From positions 1,336,088-1,400,087 of the forward strand of contig CAJINV010000015.1 in the NCBI GenBank assembly GCA_905178155.1: 64,000 bases of DNA. The letters are read 5' to 3'. This DNA is from Amoebophrya sp. A120 (taxonomy: Eukaryota > Sar > Dinophyceae > Syndiniales > Amoebophryaceae). The notes below the pieces were generated by a model. The model saw only the letters and a program-made list of their open reading frames with translations, searched no databases and had not been told where the DNA came from. This document shows, piece by piece, positions 1-10,948 of the stretch (within the stretch, counting starts at the first letter, position 1; each line of letters opens with the position of its first letter). Both the position numbers and the translations under genes were made by a program.

Positions 1-1311
1 ACTCGGACTCGGCTGCTGGCTACTGTTAGCAGGTCGTGCGGTTCCACCGCCGGCGCGCTGGTTGTACTTCTCCCTCGTGTCGAGAATCATTTTCACCAAC
101 CTGTAGTAGGTGTACAAGGGTCGCATGGGCTCTTTCTCCCGCCGGTTTGGGACTTGCCCTATCAAATGCAAATATGTCTGGGTCTGGAAAAAAACAGCGC
201 TTGTCGTGATGCACATTCTGCATGACCCATAATGTCTGTGATGCATGCCCTAGCATCACAGATCTGTTGAGGGCTTTCTGATGCCTGTACTGCATGAGAA
301 ATGCCCTCTCCGTGTAGCAAAAAATGGACCTCTTTTGCTGGTCACGCAATACAGATTCTTTGTAGAATCCAAAGGCAGCATCACAAGTTGCAACCCTCCA
401 GACCCAGACATAAGTATTTGCATTTGATATGCCCGTAGTGGAGCTTAAACCACTCGTCGAACTCCTTGAGTTTTTCCTTCACCCGTTTTTTCTCGTGGTA
501 CAGACTCGACAAGTCCATTTTATCGAGTGCAAAAATGTCTGGGTCTGGAAACCTGTGATGCTGTTTGGCGAATCATGTGGACGCCTTCATTTTTGACAGC
601 CAAGCATGACAAGTTTTGGAGTTGCTATAGTGTTGCCTATCTGCATGACACACTGCGTTTCTGCATGACAAAGAAATGTGGCTTTTGTGTGGCGCGCATA
701 ACAGACTTGAGAGCCATGCTAGCTGTGCATGACAAACCCTACATTCTTCCAGACCCAGACATATTTACATTTGATACATTTGCTCCACAACCGATTTGTG
801 GTGCTGCAGATCCTTCGGGAGATTTAACGCGCGGATCGCTTCCAGGAGCTTGCGTTCGCCGTCTGATATATGATAAATTTCGTTTTTTCTCGTCTTCGCA
901 GAGGCTGTGCTATGTGTATGAAAAATTCCATGATGCGCATGACAAAATCTTCATGTAAGTATCTGTACCTCTCTTCATCTGCGTGTTCATGTCCCCACCG
1001 CCGGTATCAACCGGGCTGGTGTTGGGCGGCGTTGCATTAGCCGGGTAGACGTCTGGAATACCATTGGCGACCCTGCCGCCGCTCTGCGAACCCCCGGAAG
1101 GTGGCGATATAATTCTTGCTCCCGGGGTTTTGTTGTTGAGCGACGTTTGTATTGGCCTTGCCGGGTCGTACTCCAGCTTCTCTTCGTCATCTATCAAATC
1201 TTCACCAATTTGCACTTCATTCGCCCAATTTTCGTTCAACGGAAAATCGGCCTGCAGCACCTGAAAGTGGTTTTGATATTTTGCACAATCAATTCTCTTT
1301 CTCGTCGTCAA
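1..1311 (-). CDS. Gene with FAM13-like C-terminal region, partial (runs off left edge)
   Basis: Seen: reading leftwards, exons at about 1311-974, 896-782, 520-435 and 154-1 join in one frame after removing a GT-AG intron (about 973-897) and two introner elements (776-521 and 429-160). The first exon is acidic, then Gly/Pro/Ser-rich. The later exons carry a charged helical stretch (EKKRVKEKLKEFDEWF) followed by REKEPMRPLYTYYRLVK. Known: a Lys/Glu-rich helix followed by an 'EP(M/I)..LY..YR..K' segment resembles the C-terminal conserved region of FAM13 proteins. The match is from memory of the family pattern and is not certain. The 1311 boundary has no ATG and follows an AG, so it is probably a splice acceptor, with the true start further upstream. 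The protein continues beyond base 1. Neighbours: a small membrane protein gene lies just upstream on the same strand. Confidence 0.5.
160..429. mobile_element. Introner family A (subtype 2)
   Basis: TIR pair TATCAAATGC / GCATTTGATA with the core TGTCTGGGTCTGGA and its complement near the other end. It is flanked by a perfect 5-bp TSD TGCCC (155-159, 430-434). Removing the element and one TSD copy joins HYG to QVPNRREK in frame in the minus-strand FAM13-like gene. Confidence 0.9.
521..776. mobile_element. Introner family A (subtype 3)
   Basis: TIRs TATCGAGTGC... / ...TTGATA with the family A core. Perfect TSD CATTT (516-520, 777-781). Precise removal joins VEQM to DLSSLYHEK in frame in the minus-strand gene. 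The interior closely resembles the elements at 5246-5498 and 7324-7574. Confidence 0.9.
897..973 (-). other. Conventional GT-AG intron in FAM13-like gene
   Basis: On the minus strand a GTACAG donor and a GCACAG acceptor bracket about 77 bases. Joining the flanks keeps the frame (..NTQMKR + ASAKTRKNE..). It lacks introner TIRs and a TSD, so it looks like an ordinary spliceosomal intron. Confidence 0.6.
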
Positions 1312-1357
1312 CTATCACGCCACGCCGCGCAAGCTGCATCAGCAAGTGGTCTTCATG

Positions 1358-1747
1358 TCATCCGAATAAGTAGTAAAGCAACATGACGAAAAACAATACC
1401 GTTGCTATGGTGAAGTCGAGCGGCTGCGTCAAAAAACCTCCGTGGTCATCTACTGTACTAGTACCGCTTCCAAAAAAACCTTCCATGAGCCGCGATATCG
1501 AGCTGTTGATGCAGTGATCCACTTCCGACTGGGACGATGACGATGCAGAGGCGCCACTAGCACCTCCTTGGTGGAAATTCGGTCCTCCGGAAGAACCCGC
1601 TCCCCCGCCGCCTGGGACGGAAGCCGGGCTGCTTCCCGTTGTTGAAAAGCTGCCATGCTGGTGTCCTGTACTAGAACTGCTAGGAAAACTACTCCGGTGC
1701 GGGTTCGGGTGCGTGCTCGATTGCGCCGCCGAGTTGCCGGTCAGCAT
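1358..1747 (-). CDS. Small Ser/Gly-rich protein with C-terminal membrane anchor, hypothetical
   Basis: Seen: a 129-residue frame that is low-complexity Ser/Gly/Pro for about 75 residues. An amphipathic stretch (INSSISRLMEGFF) follows. It ends in a single hydrophobic segment (TIATVLFFVMLLYYLFG) directly before the stop. That layout fits a tail-anchored membrane protein, but no family was recognised. The ATG at 1747 may be internal, because open frame with weak coding character continues upstream to about 1930 (for example MFDSAQEQGG at 1919 in another frame). A 5' exon could therefore be missing. The stop at 1358 lies about 50 bases before the next minus-strand exon. Confidence 0.4.
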   Translation of the reverse strand: MLTGNSAAQSSTHPNPHRSSFPSSSSTGHQHGSFSTTGSSPASVPGGGGAGSSGGPNFHQGGASGASASSSSQSEVDHCINSSISRLMEGFFGSGTSTVDDHGGFLTQPLDFTIATVLFFVMLLYYLFG

Positions 1748-1931
1748 CTTCGTGGCGGTGAAAAAGCTCCTGAATTATCCGGGTCGCTGCTACAAGTAGA
1801 AGCACCCCCCGAGAGCGAACAAGCGACGGGGATATTAGGCTGCGGCGATAATTCGCGGTCACGTACGTTAGAACCAAATGCGGTCGTGGTCCGCCCTGTT
1901 CTTGCGCTGAATCAAACAAAAAGAACTGGGT

Positions 1932-2557
1932 AGTGCTAGTGCGGATGTAGTCTTCAACATGAGTGGTTTTACATTTTGTAAAGCGACTTTGAAATCTTAC
2001 ATGGGCTGCATAGGTATTGTATGAAAAGTTCGTTTTAGAAGTGCGATCTGAAAAAACACGACATTGCGCAATTGCTTTAAGTAGTTCTATTCCTGCCCGC
2101 GGCCTAAACGAAATAGATTGTCATTGTATAGACTGAGGTACGAAGGACTTAGTCGGTTGTGAAAGAGAAGAGTCACGTCGTCTTTGGTACAGCTATTACC
2201 AGTCGTGCTTCACGTCCATAGCAAGAAACCTTACAAGAGAAACAAAGCTTTTTTTGTTCAAAATTTGAAACCAACGCACACTGAAACACCTCAAGCACAA
2301 TTCTCTCAAGAAAAGAACCAACAAGACATTGAGACGCACGAACAGTCGAGGACGTAGCGAAAGCCTGATTTGAAGTTACAGGCGAGTCTTGATCTCGCCC
2401 GGCGGGCCGGTGACCATTTTATAAATTTGTAATTTACATGCATTTGGTTGTTGCGTTCCAAAAAGTTTTCCCCACCAAAAGTAGTACTTAGAATGCAAAA
2501 ATCACGAAAATCCGTCACATTCATATTGTCAAAGCCAGCCGCACCTTCAAAAATTGA
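1932..2557. other. Intergenic stretch, nothing recognised
   Basis: AT-leaning sequence between the membrane-anchored protein gene and the 3' end of the STRIP-like gene. Short frames on both strands show no conserved pattern. No repeats or RNA genes were seen. Confidence 0.6.
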
Positions 2558-5500
2558 TCACAGCACATGCACAAAATCCGCGTCATCAGGGAAAAAAAAA
2601 TCATCCGCGGCGTCTTTCTCGTCCGAGATAAACACATCATCCAATTCGTGCGCGTCGAGGAGATCCTCAATCTCATTCGCGTAAAAGCTCTTCAAATTCA
2701 CGTACTCACTTTCCGAGTCCTGCGCTGGGGACGTGGTTTTGGAGCTACAAATCGAGGAAGTGGTTGTGACGAAACTGGGATTCTTCTTGGTCAAACACGC
2801 GTCCTCGACGTCTTCGCAGAAGTCTTCTATACTGCGCATAGTCGTTAATCTTCTCAAATCTTCCTCCGAGAACATGTCACTGTAGCCGCAGGGAGGCAGG
2901 AAGTTTTCGGAGAAATAACGTAGAGCGGCTTCATTTTCAGCAGTAAGAGGAGCTTCGTCATCATCATCATTATCATCAGCAGCATCATCGCGCGGAATGT
3001 CATCCTCCTCCGTGTTCTTCACTGGAACCACTCTATCCGCAGCGGAAAAAGCGCACAGCTTTTCCTGCACGTCAATTGCAAGGAAGGACTGAGTGGTGTT
3101 CGTGTCCAAAATGCGCTGGAACTCTTGGCAGATTGTCGTGGGTTTGTCATCCTCAAAAGCAGTAGTGTCGCCACCGCTAAACTTTATTTCGTCAAGATCT
3201 TCATCTCCCGTCGAAATTTCAAATTCCACGTCCGCACAACTCCCCCCGCTCGCTGTCCCCCCTAGCGCCGACGCAGCAGCATCGCTACCGACCTGAAAGT
3301 CCATCCTGTAGTAGTCCGCGACCGCTTTCTCGATCCCGAACCCGCGGTGTTTCCCGAGGAAATACAGGGGGAGTTCCAAGAGATCGCGGTTGTAGCTCGC
3401 AGTGATATCGCCGTCCGAACCGCCGAAACTATCATCCTCCGGAACTTCGAACAAAAAATCCTCGACCAAGGGTGGCTCCAGCTTGTTCTGCCGGTTGAAG
3501 AAGAGTGTTCCTGTTGATCCTGCACCTTGTGGTCCTGCATGAGAAGATGAACCACCCGGCAGCTCCTGGTGCGCGGCCATCGGGTTCATCATCCCATCGT
3601 GGTTCAAATAAATGTCCGAACAGATCGTCATATTTTGGCTCTTCCACTTCCTCGGTAACACCCGGCACTGTAGCTTCATTAACTTCAAATACGGTTGCTT
3701 CGTCAAGCTGTGGTTGTTGAACCTTTTCAGGATGAAAGGCGCCTTGTAGTGAATCAGCACCTTTTTCACCCGCTCGGGCTCGTCCACACAGAGGAGGTAC
3801 AACACGTCCAACAGGCATTTACAGGTCTGGATCGGCCGGGTTTTGTGGTATGCACTGCAAAAGCATCGTACTCGTATTGCGATCATGCATTACAAATCTT
3901 TTTCTTGAGGTCAATCAGCATCACAATTTCTCACGCAGAGGAAATTTGTAATGCATTTATACGAGTACGATACTTATTTGCACAGGATATGTGGTACTCG
4001 GCGGCGAAATTACTCCAGTTCGGCGGAGATAGATATAGACCGTCATAGGATGAGTTATTTTTCGAAAGAGCAGAAACAGGTTTTGATCCCGATTTTTTCT
4101 TCCTCTTTTTCGTGGTTTTCGTTCCTTCTTTGTTCTCGTCCTGTTGCACGACCTGGTCGTCTTCGATGAATAGTGCGGCTGTAGTTGAGAAAAACTCGGA
4201 CTCGGTATTATCATCTTCCCACACGACGGGTTGTGATTTTGCTTTTGCTTCCACCTCCTCCGCCCCCGATGCTGTGGTCTCCTCCTCTTCGTCTTCGCTC
4301 GTGGTTTCCGTTTCCGTCCTGTCAGAAAAAAAAGCCTCCTTGTTCGTACGCGATGCCGCCGCAGCTGTTGAAAACTTCATTTCCATTTCGAAAATGTCGG
4401 CGATAAACGGGTTTTCAAAGGACACCATCCTGTGCAAAAGTATCGCACTCGTACTAATTGCAATTATGCATGACAAATGTTGTCTTTAAGGTAAAACAAC
4501 ATGACAAATTCCAGCTCTCACGCTGAGGAAATTTGTAATGCATTTGTACGAGTGCAATATTACTTTTGCAATGCATAGAACAACTTCCGTGGTTTGTCTG
4601 CCCGGGCGTGGGGAGAAACACGCCACCGGAAGATGTCCTTGATGAATTGTTCGCATTTATTAAACCACTCATGCTGTTGAAGCCGCTGGATGTCCCAGGT
4701 GGACCTATCGCACCAGCTCCACTACTGTTGTTGTTAAAAGCGGAGAGGAAATCTTGGTTCAAGTATTTCAGCAAAACCAGAATTCCGTTGCTGTCAAACA
4801 TGGCCTTGCTGAAAAAGGCAACCGTATGCATTGCACAAGCATCGCACTCGTACTAGTAATCCGAGCCCTGCAAGACAAATCATTTCCCCAAGGTCAACTG
4901 GCATTACAAATTCGATTTTTTAAGCTGAGCAAGTTTGTACTGCAACTACTACTAGTCGTGCCATATGCCTTTGCATTGCATAAAACGCGTCGTTCTCCAA
5001 CTTATCCAGCAGGAAAAACAGCAACCTCGCGCAGGCGGAGGCGACGATCTCTTTTTGCTGCTTCTCCTTGGCTTCCTTGATAGGGGAGGTGGATAAATTG
5101 TTCGCGGAAAAAGAACTTCCGTTAGTCGAGCTACCGAGCTTTTTGTCATCTGCAGTTTTATTTCTCGTTCCTTCGTAGTCCTTGTCGAAGTTCAGTTCCT
5201 GCATCAAATCCACGCCCGCGGAAAATGTCGCGGTAGAGGAGGACTTATCCACTGAAAATATGTCTGGGTCTGGAAACTTGTGATGCTGTTTGGCAAACCA
5301 TGTGGACGACTTCATTGACAGCCAAGCATGACCAGTTTTGGAGTTGCTGTAGTGTTGCCTATCTGCATGACAAACTGCATTTCTGCATGACAGAGAAATG
5401 TGACTTTTGGGTGGTGCGCATGACAGACTTGAGAGCTATGCTACCTGTGCATCACAAGCCTTGCATTCTTCCAGACTCAGACATATTTGCAATGCGTAGG

Positions 5501-6606
5501 ACTGGCAGGAGGTGAGCAGCAACCGCAGGAGAAAGATGCAGAAGTCGGAGAGCTGGTCAGTGGGCCCGAAGGATTGGAGCAGGATCAATGCTGGGTTGGT
5601 ATCTGGTCGTTGAACAGAGGAGCTCTGTGCGCCAGCAGCAGCAGGAGTAAAACCAGTGTAGTCTTCATGCCGCCCGTTGCCATCCAGTGCCGTACCAGCC
5701 CTGTGTCGATTCGCAGAAGAAACTAGCTGCTTCTGACTACACTCCTGCTCAAGCAAGCTCTGCCTTGTAACCGGATTCTGGAGTAGTAACCCAATCTGGT
5801 ACGAGGACAGCTTCACATTGTTCTTTTCTGTTGGCATGCCGGCGCCACTGAGGCTGCTATTGCAAGCACGGTCGCCGGCACCATCGGTTTTGCAGTTAAA
5901 CTTCCTGCTACACACGCCGTTTTGTTCTATGTTCAAGTGTTGTGCCTTCTGTCTTTCAATGATCTCCAGCGCCTCCCGGATCGCTTTTGGCGGCTTACTC
6001 CCGCTTGGGTACTTTTCTTTTAACTTCTGTTCGTGGGTAAGAAGTGCCTGCAGGGACTGAAAATCGTATTGCTCTTGCTGATAAAAGAAATTTCGCGGTC
6101 CTGAATTATTGGTGACATGATCTTCACCCGTGGCCGTGTCTTTACGATTTTCATCCCGATAAAAAGAGCTGGAAGAGGAGGAGGACGTCCCCACTTGTAC
6201 TCCGATGGCAGGTGGAGAAGTTCGCTGATCACCCGCCATGCTTGTTATCCTGCTTAGCCTTATCCCCCTCTCCATGACCTCCAGAACTTTCGTCGTCGCC
6301 AAACAAATTTTCCGCAACGGCAGCATGGGGTACTTCGCGGTGTCCGTCCAAATCTGCAAGAGAAAGTCGAACAATTGCCGAATGGACTTGTGTAGCAGAG
6401 TAGCGGTGGCATGTTTATCATCCTCGTCGTTGACGCGGCTGGTTTGCCGCGCTATGATCTCCGTGCTGGGAATTGTCCCAGAAGATTCCTCGTCGAGAAG
6501 GACCAGGAGCTGTTTTTCGTTTTTCACAAATGCTAAAAATGGTGCCAAAATGGACCCTCCGTACTGGAGGTAGCAAAGGCTGCAGTCGTTGTGGGCGCCT
6601 CATCAA
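2558..6606 (-). CDS. STRIP/FAM40 (Far11)-like STRIPAK subunit, five exons split by introners
   Basis: Seen: minus-strand frames at about 6595-5504, 5245-4988, 4824-4583, 4424-3995 and 3848-2558 join in one frame (about 1,090 residues) once four introners are removed. Diagnostic stretches are AFFSKAMFDSNGILVLLKY, VDEPERVKKVLIHYKAPFIL, LKLMKLQCRVLPRKWKSQNM and CSDIYLNHD. Known: metazoan STRIP1/2 and yeast Far11 (FAM40/N1221 family) end in a conserved block of this kind (..LKLLK.Q...L.R.WR..NM..MS.IY). They scaffold the striatin-PP2A-MST kinase complex. Odd: about 350 residues of acidic Asp/Glu/Ser-rich tail follow the conserved block, an uncommon extension. The first exon has no ATG at its 5' edge (QYGGSILAPFLAF continues to about 6595), so an upstream exon is missing. 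The short tandem repeats at 6602-7135 lie immediately upstream. Confidence 0.65.
3849..3989. mobile_element. Introner family B (short)
   Basis: About 141 bp with TIRs around GCAAAAGCATCGTACTCGTA and its complement. Perfect TSD TGTGG (3844-3848, 3990-3994). Removal joins AAEYH to KTRPIQTCK in the STRIP-like gene. Confidence 0.88.
4425..4577. mobile_element. Introner family B (short)
   Basis: TIRs TGCAAAAGTATCGCACTCGT / ACGAGTGC..TTTTGCA. The flanks read GGACA and GAACA, an imperfect TSD. Removal joins NHGSC to SFENPFIAD in frame in the STRIP-like gene. Confidence 0.85.
4825..4982. mobile_element. Introner family B (short)
   Basis: TIRs TATGCATTGC / GCATTGCATA with the family B 'TCGCACTCGTACTAGTA' arm. 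Flanks AACCG and AAACG (one mismatch). Removal joins ENDAF to AFFSKAMFD in the STRIP-like gene. Confidence 0.85.
5246..5498. mobile_element. Introner family A (subtype 3)
   Basis: Core TGTCTGGGTCTGGAA at the left and its complement at the right (one change). Perfect TSD GGACT (5241-5245, 5499-5503). Removal joins LLTSCQS to SSTATFSAG in the STRIP-like gene. Confidence 0.9.
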
Positions 6607-7135
6607 GAAGCCGAACGACTTAAGGTGCAGCCGAACGACGTAAGAAGCCGAACGACTTAAGAAGGCGCACTAGTTAAGAAGGCGCACTAGTTAAGAAGGC
6701 GCACTAGTTAAGAAGGCCCACTAGTTAAGAAGGCGCACTAGTTAAGAAGCCGCACTACTTAGGAAGCCGAACGAATTAAGGAGGCGCACTACTTAAGAAG
6801 CCGCACTATTTGAGAAGCCGCACTATTTAAGAAGCCGAACGACTTAAGAAAAAGCCGAACGACTTAAGACAAAGCACGAGCGGCTGAAAGCGAAGCCGAA
6901 CGACTTAAGAAGCCCGAAAGACTTAACGGACCCGAAAGGCTTAACGGACCCGAAAGACTTAACAGACCCGAAAGCCTTAAGGGACCCGAAAGATTTACGA
7001 AGCCCGAAAGACTTAACGGACCCGAAAGACTTACGAAGCCCGAAAGACTTAAGATGAGGCCCGAAAGGCTTAAGATGAGGCCCGAAAGACTTAAGATGAG
7101 GCCCGAAAGCCTTAATAGACCAAAAAGACTTAAAG
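6602..7135. repeat. Degenerate short tandem repeats, 17-18-bp units
   Basis: Seen: two related blocks. The left block (about 6610-6890) repeats AAGAAGGCGCACTAGTT and AGAAGCCGAACGACTTA variants. The right block (about 6895-7130) repeats CCCGAAAGACTTAACGGA variants. All share a '(C/G)GAA(A/C)GACTTAA' theme. On the minus strand the 18-bp phase creates long but repetitive frames (KSFGSVKSFG) that look like a by-product of the period. The block lies between two minus-strand genes, directly upstream of the STRIP-like gene. Confidence 0.85.
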
Positions 7136-7234
7136 AGCGCAGCAGCCGCACCACTCAAGACTGAATTGCGCCTGCTGGTGCGTGCGCACCGGTGGACGTT
7201 TTTTCATCCCGAAAACGAAAATAAATCAAAATCA

Positions 7235-8808
7235 TTAATATACGTGCATGTAGACGCAGTTGAACAGCGTTTTCACGTCCCGGAACACGTCCCGCTGCTT
7301 CATTTTTGCCAGCAATTCTCGTTTATGCATTGCAAATATGTCTGGGTCTGGAAACTTGTGATGCGGGTAGGACAATCATGATGACGCCTCAATTTGCAGC
7401 TCAGCATGACAAGTTTCTGAGTGCCTATTGTGTGTCTTCTGCATGACAAATCGCGTTTCTGCATGACAGAAAAATGGGGCTTTTGGGTAATGTGCATGAC
7501 AGCCTTTGGAGTCATGCTAGCAGAGCATGACAAACCTTGGATTCTTCCAGACCCAGACATTTTTGCATTTTATATCGTTTCAGCTTCCGCACTTTCTCCA
7601 ACTTTTCCATGATTCTCTGCTCTTCCGCATACAGGTCCTCGGCTTCATCAAAGAGATCCTATGGAAAGACATTTACACGACCAGCATTTTTCTTCGCAAA
7701 TTCACAATGCGTCGACTTCGTGCGGCCACGACACGCTGGTGTACGTAGTAGGGGCAGCAATACAAAATGTCACAAAGACCTTGTGCCAGTGCCTCTGTAA
7801 GTAGGTATGCACGAGATAAACAACAACTTGGCGACGTAACAGCAACAGCTGGTGGTGATGTCAAGAACAAGAGCACTTGCGATATCCGGTGCTGCTCGGC
7901 AACTGCTCTTTGGAGCCGATTCTGCTGGTGCGGTTACTACTACCACTACTACTACTGCTGCTACTGCTACTCCCGCCGACGCCACCGCCTACCTCGGCGG
8001 CCGCGACCTTCTCCGCTGGCGGTCCGAACGCCTTCAGCTGTTTCAGCTTCCTCTCCAGCCGATCGACGAGCAAAGAAAACAAACTCCATTCCACGGTCTT
8101 GGAATCGGTCAACACTCCAATCGACCAGAAGAGCAACCGCGCCGGGGAGTCTTTTTTCGAACTGGACGAAGTAGTTTTTGCTTTGTTCTTTTTGTCTTTA
8201 CCGGTCGTGATGTTCATCTCTTCGCGCGAACCGCCGCAAGCCGGGCTCGATAGTAGTTGTTGTTTTTCATCATGATGATCTGCGGAATCACGATCGTCCC
8301 CATCGGACGAATTGCTGTCCTCCGAGTTGTCCGAAGCGCGCGGACCGGGGGCGGCCACATCTTGGTTAAACACCAAAGGCCATCAACTGCAAAAATGTCT
8401 GGGTCTGGAAGAATGCCAGACTTCTCCCGCAGGTTTTCCATGACCCATGAGGTCTGGTTTGTAGGACATAGCATGACAGATTCTGTGAGAGTTCTATCAT
8501 GCCTATCCCGCATGAGAAACTGCCTCTCGATTGAGTCAAAAGTGGACAGCTTTTGGCAATCATGCAACACAGATTTTCACGTGATTCAGATTTAGCATGA
8601 CAAGTTGCATTGTTCCAGACCCAGACACTTTTGCATTTGATAAAGCCTCCGACCGGTCGCAGAACTCGTCTAGCAGCGCCAGCCGCCGCTCCATGATCCG
8701 TTGGGTGAGTTTGAAGACTTTCTTATGGCGTAAGTGCAGAGCTGCTGGACGAGGTAGGGCGTATGCTTTTGGCGACAGATGTTGAAAAATGATGAGTATT
8801 AGTTGCAC
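7235..8808 (-). CDS. Unrecognised coiled-coil/low-complexity protein with two introners
   Basis: Seen: the first visible exon (about 8730-8643) encodes FKLTQRIMERRLALLDEF. After the introner at 8381-8642 the frame continues through an acidic Ser/Asp-rich stretch, then a conserved-looking SPARLLFWSIGVLTDSK and LVDRLERKLKQLKAF, then Ser-rich sequence (to about 7870). A conventional intron (about 7870-7664, boundaries unsettled, possibly GC-AG) leads to a charged helix (DLFDEAEDLYAEEQRIMEKL). After the introner at 7324-7574 the protein ends ..KMKQRDVFRDVKTLFNCVYMHVY with TAA at 7235-7237. The start is unknown; an ATG at 8808 is in frame but not convincing. The Leu/Lys/Glu pattern suggests a coiled coil, and no function is proposed. 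Confidence 0.5.
7324..7574. mobile_element. Introner family A (subtype 3)
   Basis: TIRs TATGCATTGCAA / TTGCATTTTATA with both family A cores. Perfect TSD TCGTT (7319-7323, 7575-7579). Removal joins KVRKLKR to ELLAKMKQ in the minus-strand coiled-coil gene. Confidence 0.9.
8381..8642 (+). mobile_element. Introner family A (subtype 1)
   Basis: TIRs CATCAACTGCAAAAATG / CTTTTGCATTTGATA. Flanks AAGGC and AAGCC (imperfect TSD). The interior is the reverse complement of the element at 31260-31521. It separates the EFCDRSEA and VFNQDVAAPG frames of the minus-strand coiled-coil gene. Confidence 0.87.
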
Positions 8809-8839
8809 CCCGGCGAGGACCTACGCTAAAAGCAATCAC

Positions 8840-9850
8840 GCAAGCACTCGCTCAAAGACCAAGTGAGAATGTAGTAAGTAGCCCGCCAGCAAGAGTAGAG
8901 TGGGTGCGGTTTTCTATCTTCCGTGCGGACGAAGTACTAGCCGAAGCGTTTGCTCTCCAACCCGGGGGACTGTTTCTTCTCTCGCGCTCTTGGTTCGAAC
9001 GTGGGGCGCACGGGGGTGCCGCGCAACAGAAGTGGCGCAGATCAGGCGCCCGGCTTCGCCAGTCTCGTTGCAAGCTAGCGGACCGCAAGAGCCTGCGCCC
9101 GCCAATTTTCCGACAAAACCCGCCCGGGGGGAAGTCGCGTGCCCCCGCGCCGCTCTTCACGCTGCCCAAATATACCAAGCCGGCAGGCGAAAGGCCGGAA
9201 AGGCCCGGGGCCGGACTCGCGCGGAGCGTGGCGCGACCGGCTCGCCGCAAGGCTCCAGAACCGCAGCCCCACCGCCCGAGATGGAGCCGGGTCTGCTGCC
9301 GCGGGCAAATTTGGGCCGCCGGGATGCGGATTCTGTCAGGAGCACGGGAGCCGCTGGCACCGAAGCCGCCGGCCCGGCCCTCGGCCGGACCCCCTGCTTG
9401 AGTAGGGTCTAGCACCGTTGTGGGGATGCGAACAAAAGGGGGCCCCGCTATGGATATGCAACACCGCGTCGCCCGGACTGCCCTAGTTCCAGTGCGCCAG
9501 GGAAACGGCGAAGCGCCGCCGTCGCCTTTCGTTCCCGCGCCGCAAAGGGCAGGCCGCGGGGACGCCCGGTCGCGTGCGGCCGGGCAGCGATTTCCCGCCC
9601 GGTTTTGCTTTCCCGCCGGGCCGCCCCGCCCTTTTCCGGGCCCCCTAGCCGAAGCGCGACCCTGCTTCCAGGGGCGGCAAAAGCGGACGCGGCAGGCCTG
9701 CGGCTTTTTAAGCCGTGCGTCAGGTGCCTTTCCGGCGGCTTGCGTAGGCGCCTGCGCATGGAAACGGGGCGCAATCCGACAGACATGGTCCTTTCTGGGG
9801 CGTCGACCGGCCGGATCCCGGATCAGGACCGTCCGACCATGAGAAAGTGC
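8840..9850. other. GC-rich island without convincing gene
   Basis: About 1 kb that is strikingly GC-rich next to AT-rich sequence. Long frames exist in nearly all six phases (for example 187, 170 and 165 aa), as expected from high GC and few stop codons. They are Ala/Gly/Pro/Arg-rich and none shows conserved motifs. No rRNA or tRNA signature was recognised. Confidence 0.6.
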
Positions 9851-10479
9851 AATTTGTTTCCATTTTCCTAAAGGGAAACAAATATGATTGCAGTGGCTGC
9901 AGTCGGCTTTTGCAGATCATACACCTTTAAAAAGACATACTATGTGCACCCAATGGCACTTCTATGAGCTCTGAGATGGAGGGTGGGCACCAAGCTTCTC
10001 CAAGAAAAAAATTAAAAAAAATGAAATTTGTGTGCAATTATAGAAGAATCCCAAGGGTGTGCCAAGATATGAGATGGCTGATCAAATACGTTGACAAAAG
10101 GATAGAGATGTGTCATCTACCAACTATCTTCCGTCTGAATTTAAGGGATTTGCATCATGATAAAAATTTTTAAATTTTCTCGATTTTCTGAAATTTCTCA
10201 GAATTCCTCTTGGTGTGGTCTTGACTAGTCGCATGGGATAAAAGATGGCCGATAAGCCCTCTAATATGCTTGATATCTGATTAGTTTTATCCTACAGGTG
10301 AAGGCCTTTCACAGAGTCACCCATTGAGAAGCTTTGGAAATTTTTGATTTTTTACAAAATAACCCAAAAAAATATAATAATATAAGGGATTTAAAATGAG
10401 CAATGAAGACTGTTCAAAAAAAGTGCACTACAGTATGAAATTTAATCTGTTTTTTTTTAAATCCTGAGGCACTGGCGCC
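9851..10479. other. AT-rich spacer left of retroelement 1
   Basis: AT-rich with poly-A/T runs. Nothing coding was recognised. It ends exactly where split direct repeat B of retroelement 1 begins. Confidence 0.6.
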
Positions 10480-10650
10480 TTTATTTCTTGCATGTCTAGC
10501 TTGGTGCACATTTACATTGATGTGATGACACGAATGTGGACTACTGGCCACGCGAGAAACGATCGTCGAGCCCGCCGACGGGATACCAGCTTCGCAACGC
10601 AGACCGGAAGGCGTTTCGCACGTCGAATCCAAACACCACGGGGGAGGGCC
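10480..10650 (-). repeat. Split direct repeat B2 of retroelement 1
   Basis: Near-identical to 17498-17668 over 171 bp, starting TTTATTTCTTGC and ending GGGGGAGGGCC. Marks the 3' end of the minus-strand element. Confidence 0.92.
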
Positions 10651-10948
10651 GCTCTGCACACCCTCTCTGCACAAACGCCTGAAAGCTAACGAAGCTATCC
10701 CTTCTGCGGGAACGAGATCTGAGTGAGCGCCGCGATAGAACCAGAAAAGCCTGACTATCGGCACTCTATAGTCCACCTCCGTATCACCACACCGAACCAC
10801 ACGAACAGAGATCACCCGAGCTGCAGCTGCTGATGCTGCTACGTACTGTACACCTGTCCGCACATCGTGCTGTCAGCACATGTAACTGCACCCATTTTTT
10901 TAATAGACTCTACACAAAAATACTAATGCACGTGTCGCGATCCAATGT

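Noticed and set aside
527-958. Frames running through introners (for example ICLGLEE, MSGSGR)
   Set aside because: These recurring peptides are translations of the family A arms and appear wherever an element lies; they are not protein domains.
6844-7158. Minus-strand 104-aa frame with KSFG repeats
   Set aside because: It follows an 18-bp minisatellite, and two phases are equally open. Kept only as a low-interest possibility.
8852-9850. Long overlapping frames (up to 187 aa) on both strands
   Set aside because: High GC leaves few stop codons. The translations are Ala/Gly/Pro/Arg-rich in several phases at once and lack motifs.
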